Assembly: GCF_900112375.1 (NCBI RefSeq)
Contig: NZ_FOLS01000004.1
Location: forward strand, 124,001-188,000
Source: Pseudomonas citronellolis
GTDB taxonomy: Bacteria; Pseudomonadota; Gammaproteobacteria; Pseudomonadales; Pseudomonadaceae
DNA length: 64,000 nucleotides
Direction of reading: 5' to 3'
The position numbers and the translations under genes were made by a program. Below, one piece after another: positions 1 through 7,454 of the stretch (its first letter is position 1; every line of letters starts with the position of its first letter). Under the pieces are notes generated by a model that saw only the letters and a list, made by a program, of their open reading frames with translations, made no database searches and was not told where the DNA came from.

Positions 1-705
1 CCCCAGCACCAGGTTGCAGGCCTGGGCCAGGCCGAGGCGGGCCAGCGCCTGGGCGAGGGTCAGGCAGGGCATGCCGACGTGCCGCGCGGCGCTGTTGGCC
101 GCGGCGATCAGGCAGGCGGTGATCTGCGGATCGCGGCCGAACTCTTCTTCCATCTGCTCCAGGCTGACCCCTTCGCAGTTCAGGCAGCGGCTCGCCGATT
201 CGCCGACCTCCGCCAGCAGGGGCGCGCCCTCGGCGGCATCACGAGCCTCGGCGAGGAACTCGGCCAGGCTGCCGGTGGGCTCCCGGGGCACGGCGCAACT
301 GACTTCCTGCCCCGGCTCCAGCAGCAGGCTGCGCAGGCGCTGGCGCAGGTCCTCGGCATTGAACGGCTTGACCAGGTAGGCGCTGGGCGCCAGCGGCAGC
401 ACCGCGCGCACGCTGGCTCCATCGGCCTTAGCGCTGATCAGGATGAAGTCCGGCGCGCTTGCCCCGCGGCGGCTGCGGCGCAGGTGGCGGAGCAGGTCGA
501 TGCCGTCGGTGCCGGCCAGTTCCTGCTCGGCCAGCACCAGGGCGAAGGCGCGCAAGCGGCAGGCATCGATGGCCTGGTCACCGTCCTCGCAGTATTCGAT
601 GGCCGCGTCGCAACGCACGCTCAGCACCAGTTGGCCAAGCAGTTCGCGGTTCCAGGGGTCGGCGGCGGCGACCAGAACGGTCGGCGCGGCGCTGAGTGCT
701 GTCAT
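1..705 (-). CDS. Response regulator with receiver and HDOD domains (C-terminus cut by window edge)
   Basis: Reading the minus strand from the ATG at 705 gives an open frame to the window edge (235 codons seen, no stop). Residues about 9-125 look like a CheY receiver domain: acidic pocket around D16, switch Ser S91 and conserved Lys K113 in 'LVKPF'. The phospho-acceptor position, normally Asp, reads as Glu (E60 in 'LVLAEQEL'), so this may be a pseudo-receiver. From about residue 145 the sequence resembles an HDOD domain ('DPQITACLIAAANSAARH', then 'ALARLGLAQACNLVLG'), found in bacterial signalling and stress-response proteins. An AGAGGA Shine-Dalgarno lies upstream of the ATG. The domain order receiver-HDOD is common in Pseudomonas; the output and partner are unknown. 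It points away from gabT, which is transcribed towards it. Confidence 0.8.
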   Translation of the reverse strand, partial: MTALSAAPTVLVAAADPWNRELLGQLVLSVRCDAAIEYCEDGDQAIDACRLRAFALVLAEQELAGTDGIDLLRHLRRSRRGASAPDFILISAKADGASVRAVLPLAPSAYLVKPFNAEDLRQRLRSLLLEPGQEVSCAVPREPTGSLAEFLAEARDAAEGAPLLAEVGESASRCLNCEGVSLEQMEEEFGRDPQITACLIAAANSAARHVGMPCLTLAQALARLGLAQACNLVLG

Positions 706-870
706 GGAGATCCTCTCGCAGGTGCGCGCGCACCTTAACCGAGTCGCAAGGCGCCTGCCAGAGGGCGGCCCGGACGACATCGCGCGCAGGACAGGATAGC
801 TGATGCGGCGGCGCTCTCCGATACGACCAAGGGGGTAGATGCGTCACGACGACGCAGCCGGAGCGGAACC

Positions 871-906
871 CCGGAAAAAGAAAAGGCCCGCTTGCGCGGG
901 CCTCTT
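871..906 (-). terminator. Rho-independent terminator of gabT
   Basis: An 8-bp perfect stem (AGGCCCGC / GCGGGCCT, 884-891 and 896-903) with a 4-nt loop is followed, on the minus strand, by a T-rich run (TTTTCTTTTTCC). It lies 23 bp past the gabT stop codon. Confidence 0.85.
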
Positions 907-928
907 CCGGTACTGCCGAACGAGCCGA

Positions 929-2209
929 TCAGGCCAGTTCGTCGAAGCACTCGGCCAGGATGGCCAGGCCTTGCTTCAGCTGGGCATCCGGGATGGTTAC
1001 CGGCATCAGGAAGCGGATCACGTTGTAGTAGGTGCCGCAGGAGAGCAGGATCAGGCCCTTCTCGCGAGCACGCACGACGATCTTGCTGACCAGCTCGGCC
1101 GCCGGCTTGTTCACGTCGCCGCCTTCGAACAGCTCGATGGCGACCATCGAACCCAGGCCACGGACGTCGCCGATCACCTTGTGCTTGGCCTGGATCTCGC
1201 GCAGGCCGGCCTTCAGGGTTTCGCCAACGGCTTGCGAACGCTCCAGCAGTTTCTCTTCGTCGAACACCTTCAGCACGGCCAGGGCCGCGGCGCAGGCGAT
1301 CGGGCTGCCGGCGTAGGTGCCGCCCAGGCCACCGGGGGCGATGGCGTCCATGATCTCGGCCTTGCCGACGACGCCGGAGATCGGGAAGCCGCCGCCGACG
1401 GACTTGGCGAAGGTGGTCAGGTCCGGGACGATGCCCAACTGCTCGGTGGCGAAGAAGGTGCCGGTACGGCCGGCGCCGGTCTGCACTTCGTCGGCGATCA
1501 GCAGGATGCCGTGCTCGTCGCACAGGGCGCGCAGGCGCTGCATGAACGGCTTGGAGTTGACGTAGAAGCCACCCTCGCCCTGTACCGGCTCGATGATGAT
1601 GGCGGCGATGTCACGCGGCTGGGCGTCGTTCTTGAAGATGCGCTCGATGCTGGCGATCGACTCGTCTTCGCTCACGCCGTGCAGTTCGCACGGAGCCAGC
1701 GCGCGGAAGATGCCGCCCGGCATCAGGCCCATGCCGGCGGAGTACGGAACCACCTTGCCGGTCAGACCCAGGGTCATCATGGTGCGGCCGTGGTAGGCGC
1801 CGGTGAAGGCGATCACGCCGGCGCGGCCGGTGGCGGCACGGGCGATCTTCACGGCGTTCTCGACCGCTTCGGAGCCGGAGGTGACCAGCAGGGTCTTCTT
1901 CGGGAAGTTGCCCGGCACGCGCTTGGCGATCTCTTCGGCCAGCTCGATGTAGGGCTCGTAGGCCAGCACCTGGAAGCAGGTGTGGGACAGCTTGGTCAGT
2001 TGCTCCTGAACGGCGGCGACCACTTTCGGGTGCAGGTGGCCGGTGTTCAGAACGGCAATGCCGCCGGCGAAGTCGATGTACTCGCGGCCTTCGACGTCCC
2101 ACACGGTGGCGTTCTCGGCGCGCTCGGCGACGACCGGGTGGATCTGGCCCACGCCGCGCGGAACGGCGGCCTGACGGCGTTGCAGCAGGGATTCGTTGGT
2201 TTTGCTCAT
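929..2209 (-). CDS. gabT: 4-aminobutyrate aminotransferase (GABA transaminase)
   Basis: A 426-residue class III PLP-dependent aminotransferase, the usual length for GabT. It transfers the amino group of GABA to 2-oxoglutarate, giving succinate semialdehyde and glutamate in the cytosol. The PLP phosphate loop 'TSGSEA' (110-115), the PLP-ring Asp in 'LIADEVQTG' (D240) and the Schiff-base lysine in 'TFAKSVGGG' (K269) are all present. The N-terminus 'MSKTNESLLQRR' is typical of Pseudomonas GabT, and a GAGGAAG ribosome site precedes the ATG. It lies 196 bp downstream of gabD on the same strand, the standard gabDT order. A related 5-aminovalerate transaminase activity is possible in pseudomonads. 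Confidence 0.95.
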   Translation of the reverse strand: MSKTNESLLQRRQAAVPRGVGQIHPVVAERAENATVWDVEGREYIDFAGGIAVLNTGHLHPKVVAAVQEQLTKLSHTCFQVLAYEPYIELAEEIAKRVPGNFPKKTLLVTSGSEAVENAVKIARAATGRAGVIAFTGAYHGRTMMTLGLTGKVVPYSAGMGLMPGGIFRALAPCELHGVSEDESIASIERIFKNDAQPRDIAAIIIEPVQGEGGFYVNSKPFMQRLRALCDEHGILLIADEVQTGAGRTGTFFATEQLGIVPDLTTFAKSVGGGFPISGVVGKAEIMDAIAPGGLGGTYAGSPIACAAALAVLKVFDEEKLLERSQAVGETLKAGLREIQAKHKVIGDVRGLGSMVAIELFEGGDVNKPAAELVSKIVVRAREKGLILLSCGTYYNVIRFLMPVTIPDAQLKQGLAILAECFDELA

Positions 2210-2353
2210 AGCTTCCTCAGTGGCCGCTCATCGGTCGGCCGGGTCAAAGGATGAAGACGGGGAGAAGCCACTCGCGACAGCATACGATGATCGACTGTCG
2301 CGGCACTTGCGGCCCGCCGGGTGGGTTGTCCGGTGCCACCACCGGAAAACGCC

Positions 2354-2396
2354 GGCGCGGGGGTGGCTGCCGGCTCTTGCCTGCCACCCCCGCGCC
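2354..2396. promoter_or_regulatory. Long GC-rich hairpin between gabD and gabT
   Basis: A perfect 14-bp inverted repeat (2354-2367 with 2383-2396) encloses a 15-nt loop and begins 9 bp after the gabD stop codon. On the minus strand the sequence after it is CGTTTTCC, too weak a T-tract for a clear terminator. It may act as an intercistronic mRNA-stabilising or attenuating structure that sets the gabD:gabT ratio. Confidence 0.5.
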
Positions 2397-2405
2397 CACG
2401 GGAAA

Positions 2406-3857
2406 TCAGATGCCGCCCAGGCAGAGGTACTTGACCTCGAGGTAGTCCTCGATGCCGTACTTCGAACCTTCGCGGCCCAGGCCGGAGGCCTTGATGCCGC
2501 CGAACGGCGCGACCTCGTTGGAGATCAGGCCGGTGTTGATGCCCACCATACCGTACTCCAGGGCCTCGGCCACGCGGAACACGCGGCCCAGGTCACGGGC
2601 GTAGAAGTAGGAGGCCAGGCCGAACTCGGTGTCGTTGGACATGGCGATGACGTCGGCCTCATCCTTGAAGCGGAACACCGGGGCCAGCGGGCCGAAAGTC
2701 TCGTCCTTGGAAACGAGCGCGTTCTTCGGCACGTCGACCAGGATGGTCGGCTCGAAGAAGGTGCCGCCCAGGGCGTGCGGCTTGCCGCCGGCAACGACCT
2801 TGGCGCCCTTGCCCACGGCGTCGGCGATGTGTTCTTCGACCTTGGCCACGGCCTTGGAATCGATCAGCGGGCCGGTGGTCACGCCGCTCTCCAGGCCGTT
2901 GCCGATGTTCAGCTTGGCCACGGCGGCCTTCAGCTTCTCGACGAAGGCGTCGTACACGCCGTCCTGCACGTACAGGCGGTTGGCGCAGACGCAGGTCTGG
3001 CCGTTGTTGCGGTACTTGGAGATCAGCGCGCCTTCGACGGCGGCGTCCAGGTCGGCGTCATCGAAGACGATGAAGGGGGCGTTGCCGCCCAGCTCCAGGG
3101 ACACCTTCTTGATGTCCTTGGCGCATTCGGCCATCAGCTGGCGGCCGATTTCGGTCGAGCCGGTGAAGGTCAGCTTGCGCACGATCGGGTTGCTGGTCAG
3201 CTCGCCGCCGACTTCGCCGGCGCTGCCGGTGACCACGCTGAACACGCCTTTCGGAATGCCGGCGCGCTCGGCCAGCTCGGCCAGGGCCAGGGCGGAATAC
3301 GGAGTCTGCGAAGCGGGCTTGAGGACCATGGTGCAGCCGGCGGCCAGGGCCGGGCCGGCTTTACGGGTGATCATCGCCGAAGGGAAGTTCCACGGAGTGA
3401 TGGCCGCGGTAACGCCGATCGGCTGCTTGATGACGATGATGCGCTTGTCCGGCTGGTGGCCCGGGATGGTGTCGCCATAGATGCGCTTGGCTTCTTCGCC
3501 GAACCACTCGAGGAAGGAGGCGGCATAGGCGATCTCGCCCTTGGCCTCGGCCAGCGGCTTGCCCTGCTCGATGGTCATCAGGCGGGCCAGGTCATCCTGG
3601 TTCTCGATCATCAGCTCGAACCAGCGGCGCAGCTTGTTGGCGCGCTCCTTGGCGGTCAGCGCACGCCAGGCCGGCAGGGCCTTGTCGGCGGCCTCGATGG
3701 CGCGGCGGGTTTCGGCGGCGCCCATCTTCGGCACGCTGCCGATGATCTCGTTGGTGGCCGGGTTGTTGACCTTGATGGTCTGACCGCTGTCGGCGTCCAC
3801 CCAGGAACCGTCGATGTAGGCCTGTTGGCGGAACAGCTTGGCATCATTGAGTTGCAT
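2406..3857 (-). CDS. gabD: NADP-dependent succinate-semialdehyde dehydrogenase
   Basis: This 483-residue aldehyde dehydrogenase oxidises succinate semialdehyde to succinate, completing GABA degradation. The catalytic glutamate (E255 in 'SLELGGN') and nucleophilic cysteine (C289 in 'GQTCVCANR') are present, together with the cofactor-site motif 'TPWNFP' (154-159). The length equals that of typical GabD. I chose the ATG at 3857 because AAGGAG lies 7 nt upstream and the protein then begins 'MQLNDAKLFRQQ', as in relatives; the frame stays open 108 nt further upstream without a better start. GabD could also take succinate semialdehyde released by the N-heterocycle pathway proposed for 6-24 kb, although it lacks that regulon's operator. 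Confidence 0.95.
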   Translation of the reverse strand: MQLNDAKLFRQQAYIDGSWVDADSGQTIKVNNPATNEIIGSVPKMGAAETRRAIEAADKALPAWRALTAKERANKLRRWFELMIENQDDLARLMTIEQGKPLAEAKGEIAYAASFLEWFGEEAKRIYGDTIPGHQPDKRIIVIKQPIGVTAAITPWNFPSAMITRKAGPALAAGCTMVLKPASQTPYSALALAELAERAGIPKGVFSVVTGSAGEVGGELTSNPIVRKLTFTGSTEIGRQLMAECAKDIKKVSLELGGNAPFIVFDDADLDAAVEGALISKYRNNGQTCVCANRLYVQDGVYDAFVEKLKAAVAKLNIGNGLESGVTTGPLIDSKAVAKVEEHIADAVGKGAKVVAGGKPHALGGTFFEPTILVDVPKNALVSKDETFGPLAPVFRFKDEADVIAMSNDTEFGLASYFYARDLGRVFRVAEALEYGMVGINTGLISNEVAPFGGIKASGLGREGSKYGIEDYLEVKYLCLGGI

Positions 3858-4466
3858 GACCAGTCTCCTTCGAGGAAAGCCATAAGCAGCGGGTCTACCT
3901 CGACTACCCCGCCTGCTCTTGTTGTCCGGGAAGCATTGGAGGGGCGCTCGCCCCACCCGTTCCATCGTCCCGCCGCGCCGCCCGCCTGGCGGACGGCACC
4001 GGCGCTAGCGCACGGTCACCGATCGTCGCGCACGGGCGCGCGAAAACGGACCACGGCGGTAGCCGTAGCCGGTCGGATCAACCGGGAGGTCCATGGACGG
4101 GATACGCTGCGGAAACGCCACCACTGCAGGAATCGGCTGCTGCACGGCATCGCGCGCATTCGCCAGGCAGTACGGAAGTCGGTCATCCCACTGGCACGAG
4201 GCCGGGTACTGTGACGCCAATTCCCCTGTCTCCTGTTGTTGTGGTGGGCGTTTGAAATGTCAAACGCATCCTAGGGCCCCATCCCCCAAAGGGCAAGGGG
4301 TCGTTCGAAAAAACCAACGAAAGTACATGCCACCCGGCGCCTCCAGGCCAGCCCCGGCCGACGGGCGGCAGACCGATTTCGAATTAACCCGGGCCACGCC
4401 CGAACGATGGACGCAAGCCGATCAGATGCGTATGATTGCCGCCTGCCGCGCCAGCCGCGGCCATGC
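3858..4466. other. Gap upstream of gabD, no convincing gene
   Basis: About 600 bp hold the gabD leader and no credible coding sequence. A 71-codon minus-strand frame (4005-4220) has no ribosome site or recognisable domain and was rejected. The only clear structure is the 20-bp inverted repeat at 4248-4267, listed separately. Confidence 0.6.
4248..4267. promoter_or_regulatory. Operator-like inverted repeat upstream of gabD
   Basis: A perfect palindrome with 8-bp arms and a 4-bp centre, GCGTTTGA-AATG-TCAAACGC, lies about 390 bp upstream of the gabD start. Size and symmetry fit a dimeric regulator or a sigma-54 activator binding site; no regulator is encoded nearby. Confidence 0.4.
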
Positions 4467-4543
4467 GCATCCGTAGCTCAGCTGGATAGAGTACTGCCCT
4501 CCGAAGGCAGGGGTCGTGGGTTCGAATCCCGCCGGATGCGCCA
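4467..4543 (+). tRNA. tRNA-Arg (anticodon CCG)
   Basis: A 77-nt cloverleaf. The acceptor stem GCATCCG pairs with CGGATGC, followed by discriminator G and an encoded CCA (4541-4543). The D arm is GCTCAGCTGGATAGAGT, and the anticodon stem CTGCC/GGCAG holds loop CTCCGAA, so the anticodon is CCG and reads CGG (Arg). The T arm is GTGGG-TTCGAAT-CCCGC. Confidence 0.97.
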
Positions 4544-4551
4544 TCTACATA

Positions 4552-4580
4552 AAGGCTCAGGTGAAAACCTGGGCCTTTTT
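4552..4580 (+). terminator. Terminator of tRNA-Arg
   Basis: A hairpin AGGCTCAGGT-GAAA-ACCTGGGCCT (one mismatch) is followed by a short T run. It begins 9 bp after the tRNA CCA end. Confidence 0.85.
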
Positions 4581-4603
4581 CGTTTTCGCGCTCGCGGCCG
4601 GGC

Positions 4604-5119
4604 TCACTGCCCCATGATCTGCCGATAGCGTCGCTGGTATTCCTCGTAGCTCAGGTTGCCCTGTTGCTGCTGCAGTTGCTGGAGTTGCTGGTCCCTGCTG
4701 CTGTATGAGGTGGCGGGAGCCTGCCAGTTCTGGGGCGGTTGTTGGCGGTAATCCTGTGCGTAGCCGCCGCATCCCGGCTGTTCGTTGTCGATGATCAGGT
4801 TGCCTTTCACGTTGACCTCGGCATACCCGAAGATGAACGCGAAGAACTCCTGATTGATCACCACGTCGGACAGGCCGACGGCACAACGATCCTTCTCCAC
4901 TGCCCGGTCAATAGCGGTCTTCAGGTTCGGATTGCCCAGCGGGAAAAGCACGATAGCTACACTGTCGCTACCTTCGACGCGCTTGCCGGTGGAAATGGCG
5001 GATGAGTGCAGGTTGAAATTCTTGGTACTGGCTACCGTCAGGTCGGCGACCCGCGTCGAACATCCGCTGATGGCAGTGGCAGTGAGAAATGCGAGTGCAG
5101 TGAAAGCGATGGCGCGCAT
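4604..5119 (-). CDS. Hypothetical lipoprotein with Gln-rich, SHOCT-like C-terminal tail
   Basis: A 171-residue protein with a lipoprotein signal: positively charged start, hydrophobic core and lipobox 'AISGC' (lipidated C20). The body (about 25-115) matches no family I recognise. A Gln-rich linker follows ('QQLQQLQQQQGN') and then an amphipathic tail, 'NLSYEEYQRRYRQIMGQ'. Almost the same tail ends the unrelated lipoprotein at 34450-35178. Such short tails resemble SHOCT-type oligomerisation helices. An AAGGAGG site precedes the ATG. The start of the coding strand faces the coiled-coil gene at 5243-5728, also on the minus strand. Function unknown; location in the outer or inner membrane is inferred from the signal. 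Confidence 0.75.
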   Translation of the reverse strand: MRAIAFTALAFLTATAISGCSTRVADLTVASTKNFNLHSSAISTGKRVEGSDSVAIVLFPLGNPNLKTAIDRAVEKDRCAVGLSDVVINQEFFAFIFGYAEVNVKGNLIIDNEQPGCGGYAQDYRQQPPQNWQAPATSYSSRDQQLQQLQQQQGNLSYEEYQRRYRQIMGQ

Positions 5120-5242
5120 GCGACCTCCTTGTCATGGATGGCTGCATTTTGCCATCACCAAAACTTCCACGTCATCTTTCTGCAGCGCCCAGCTGTCAAC
5201 CAGGGCGCCCACCACCCATTTGGCTCTCGGAGCCACCGGCCC

Positions 5243-5728
5243 CTAGCCCTTGCCAGCAATCTCCCCAGCCTTCCACTTACGCTCGAACTCGCGCTTGGCA
5301 CGAAGCTTCTGGTTCTGGCATTCCACCATCTGTTGGTCTGTCTGCCAGTTGCTGCAACCCCGCGGCTCCTTGTAGAAGTCCTGCCACGCAGCATCTTTCT
5401 CCCGTTGCCGTTCGATCTGGGCTGCCCATGCCTCGTTCGCTCGCTGCTGCTCCACCGCAGACTGCCGGCGAGCTTCTTCTTCGGACATCGTCTGGCGGAC
5501 CTGCCGTTGCTGACGCTCGGCCTCTTGCCTAGCCTGTAGCTCCCGAAGCTTCGCATTGGCTCGCTCCTGGGCTGCGTGGGTGTTGACCAGCATTTCCTCC
5601 TGCATGTTGGAGAAGGTGTGGGTGATCACCTGCATCCCCACGAACCAGATCAGCAGGCCCGCCCCGAGGCCGATGACCGCCTTGATGAGTGCTCGTTCCA
5701 GTTCCCGTGCAAAAGTCGACTTCGCCAT
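5243..5728 (-). CDS. Hypothetical membrane-anchored coiled-coil protein
   Basis: A 161-residue protein starting 'MAKSTFARELER'. It has one transmembrane helix near the N-terminus (about residues 16-34, 'AVIGLGAGLLIWFVGMQVI'), followed by a long Gln/Arg/Glu-rich region (about 45-120) expected to form a coiled coil. Two cysteines near the end ('RGCSNW' and 'VECQNQK') could form a disulfide. The ATG at 5728 was preferred to one 51 nt upstream because AAGGACCAAGGG precedes it. It lies upstream of the small lipoprotein gene on the same strand, 123 bp away. No family recognised. Confidence 0.65.
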   Translation of the reverse strand: MAKSTFARELERALIKAVIGLGAGLLIWFVGMQVITHTFSNMQEEMLVNTHAAQERANAKLRELQARQEAERQQRQVRQTMSEEEARRQSAVEQQRANEAWAAQIERQREKDAAWQDFYKEPRGCSNWQTDQQMVECQNQKLRAKREFERKWKAGEIAGKG

Positions 5729-5956
5729 TCCCTTGGTCCTTGTGCCTGATAGCGTAATGCTACTTTCCCGACCGCCCATGACGGAAGACAGAGGCAGGTC
5801 AACCGTGACCTGAACCGGCTACACCAACCCCTTCCTCACCAAGCAACCAAAGCCCATTCCCGCTGAGTCCCCGAGCCTTCCGACAAGCCCCTCCTCAACC
5901 ATCCGTCGCCAGACCCCAGCGCCTTTGCCACCCTGCCTCTTGCACTTCCAATATTA

Positions 5957-5968
5957 TGGTATACCATC
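5957..5968. promoter_or_regulatory. Operator site 1 of the proposed GntR regulon
   Basis: A perfect 12-bp palindrome, ATGGTATACCAT, lies 35 bp before the DUF1185 start codon. It is preceded by AATATT and followed by CAGAC. Six such sites occur in this window, and the form fits operators of FCD-type GntR regulators (GT-AT-AC core). The regulator is probably the GntR protein at 10051. Confidence 0.75.
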
Positions 5969-6003
5969 AGACCAAATCGCACAGAGACACCCAAGGAGTG
6001 CCC

Positions 6004-6594
6004 ATGAGCTTCGAAATCCGCAAGATCGTCAGCTACGTCGAGGAAACCTTCATCGAGGGCGGCAAGGCTGCCGAGAAACCGGTGTCCATGGCCGGGCTGG
6101 CCGTGGTGATCAAGAACCCCTGGGCGGGCCGCGGCTTCGTCGAGGACCTCAAGCCGGAGATCAAGGCCAACTGCTCCGAGCTGGGCGCGCTGATGGTCGA
6201 GCGCCTGACCGCGCTGATCGGTGGCGCCGACAAGATCGAGGCCTATGGCAAGGCAGCCGTGGTCGGTGCCGATGGCGAGATCGAGCATGCCTCGGCGGTG
6301 ATCCACACCCTGCGCTTCGGCAACCACTACCGCAAGGCGGTGGACGCCAAGAGCTACCTGAGCTTCACCAACAAGCGCGGCGGCCCGGGCACCTCGATCC
6401 AGGTCCCGATGATGCACAAGGACGACGAGGGCCTGCGTTCGCACTACATCACCCTGGAGATGCAGATCGAGGACGCGCCGCGCGCCGACGAGATCATCGT
6501 GGTCCTGGGCGCCGCCGACGGCGGCCGCCTGCACCCGCGCATCGGCAACCGCTACATCGACCTGGAAGAGCTGGCCGCCGAGCAGGCCCAGTGA
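6004..6594 (+). CDS. Amino acid synthesis family protein (DUF1185, PF06684)
   Basis: A 196-residue protein of the 'amino acid synthesis' family, a name derived from structural similarity rather than from a proven reaction. Family-like stretches include 'IRKIVSYVEETFIEGG', 'AVVIKNPWAGRGF', 'GPGTSIQVPMMHKDD' and 'DEIIVVLGAADGGR'. The ATG at 6004 has AAGGAG 6 nt upstream; the upstream in-frame ATG overlaps the operator and was rejected. It is the first gene of an apparent operon running through hydrolase, aldehyde dehydrogenase, flavin reductase, carboxymuconolactone decarboxylase-like protein, GntR regulator and Nudix hydrolase. Context suggests it handles a ring-opened or amide intermediate; that is inference. 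Confidence 0.85.
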   Translation: MSFEIRKIVSYVEETFIEGGKAAEKPVSMAGLAVVIKNPWAGRGFVEDLKPEIKANCSELGALMVERLTALIGGADKIEAYGKAAVVGADGEIEHASAVIHTLRFGNHYRKAVDAKSYLSFTNKRGGPGTSIQVPMMHKDDEGLRSHYITLEMQIEDAPRADEIIVVLGAADGGRLHPRIGNRYIDLEELAAEQAQ

Positions 6595-6620
6595 TCCCGC
6601 GGCCAGTGCAGGAGCGTTCC

Positions 6621-7454
6621 ATGATTCGGCTCACCGCTGAACACACACCGGCCGGCACCAGTTACCTGGCGACCGGCCAGGGCCAGCCCGTGGTACTGAT
6701 CCACGGCGTGGGCCTGAACAAGGAAATGTGGGGCGGGCAGATCGTCGGCCTGGCCCCGCACTACCGGGTCATCGCCTACGACATGCTCGGCCACGGCGCC
6801 AGCCCGCGCCCCGAAGCGGGCACCGGGCTGGTCGGCTACGCCGCGCAGCTGCGCGAGTTGCTCGACCACCTGCAGATCCCGCAGGCCACGGTCATCGGCT
6901 TCTCCATGGGCGGCCTGGTGGCGCGCGCCTTCGCCCTGCACCATCCGCAGCGGCTGCAGGGGCTGGTGATCCTCAACAGTGTGTTCAACCGCAGCGCCGA
7001 ACAGCGCGCCGGCGTCATCGAGCGCACCCGCCAGGCCGCCGAACACGGTCCCGACGCCAACGCCGAGGCGGCCCTGTCGCGCTGGTTCAGCCGCGAGTAC
7101 CAGGCCGCCAACCCGGCGCAGATCGCGGCCATCCGCCAGACCCTGGCGAGCAACGACCCGCAGGGCTACCTGACCACCTACGAATTGTTCGCCACCCAGG
7201 ACATGTACCGCGCCGACGACCTGGGCAGCATCCAGGCGCCGACTCTGGTCGCCACCGGCGAGCTGGACCCCGGCTCGACCCCGGAGATGGCCCGGCAGTT
7301 GGCCGCGCGCATTCCCGGCGCGCAGGTGGCCATACTCGATGAACAGCGCCACATGATGCCGGTGGAGTCGCCGCGCCTGGTCAACCAGGTGCTGCTGGAC
7401 TTCCTGCACCAGGCCCTGAGCCTGCCGAACCAGACCAAGGGGATAGTCGCATGA
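6621..7454 (+). CDS. Alpha/beta-fold hydrolase (candidate amide/enamide hydrolase, TgnD-like role)
   Basis: A 277-residue alpha/beta hydrolase with a full catalytic triad: nucleophile S95 in 'GFSMGG', D216 in 'GELDPGST' and H244 in 'QRHMMP'. The oxyanion region is 'HGVG' (28-31). It starts 26 bp after the DUF1185 gene with AGGAG upstream, and its stop overlaps the next ATG (ATGA). The family covers ester, lactone and C-C/C-N hydrolysis. Beside a ring-cleaving flavin monooxygenase system and an aldehyde dehydrogenase, a role like TgnD of trigonelline catabolism (hydrolysis of an N-formyl enamine acid to succinate semialdehyde, amine and formate) is attractive but unproven. RutD-like or 3-oxoadipate enol-lactonase-like activity are alternatives. 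Confidence 0.85.
   Translation: MIRLTAEHTPAGTSYLATGQGQPVVLIHGVGLNKEMWGGQIVGLAPHYRVIAYDMLGHGASPRPEAGTGLVGYAAQLRELLDHLQIPQATVIGFSMGGLVARAFALHHPQRLQGLVILNSVFNRSAEQRAGVIERTRQAAEHGPDANAEAALSRWFSREYQAANPAQIAAIRQTLASNDPQGYLTTYELFATQDMYRADDLGSIQAPTLVATGELDPGSTPEMARQLAARIPGAQVAILDEQRHMMPVESPRLVNQVLLDFLHQALSLPNQTKGIVA

Noticed and set aside
839..2254. Long open frame on the strand opposite gabT, and many similar long frames opposite other genes (for example 30321-34280)
   Set aside because: They mirror third-position GC bias of the true genes, have low-complexity Arg/Ala/Gly/His-rich translations, no ribosome sites and no recognisable domains.
929..3857. gabT and gabD as members of the GntR palindrome regulon
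   Set aside because: No copy of the ATGGTATACCAT motif was found near them. They may act downstream in metabolism but appear to be controlled separately.
4005..4220. 71-codon minus-strand frame upstream of gabD
   Set aside because: No ribosome site, no domain, and composition typical of a chance frame.
4467..5779. Possible genomic island using the tRNA-Arg 3' end as attachment site
   Set aside because: No integrase gene follows and I saw no second copy of the tRNA 3' end in the window. The two small genes look like ordinary Pseudomonas genes.
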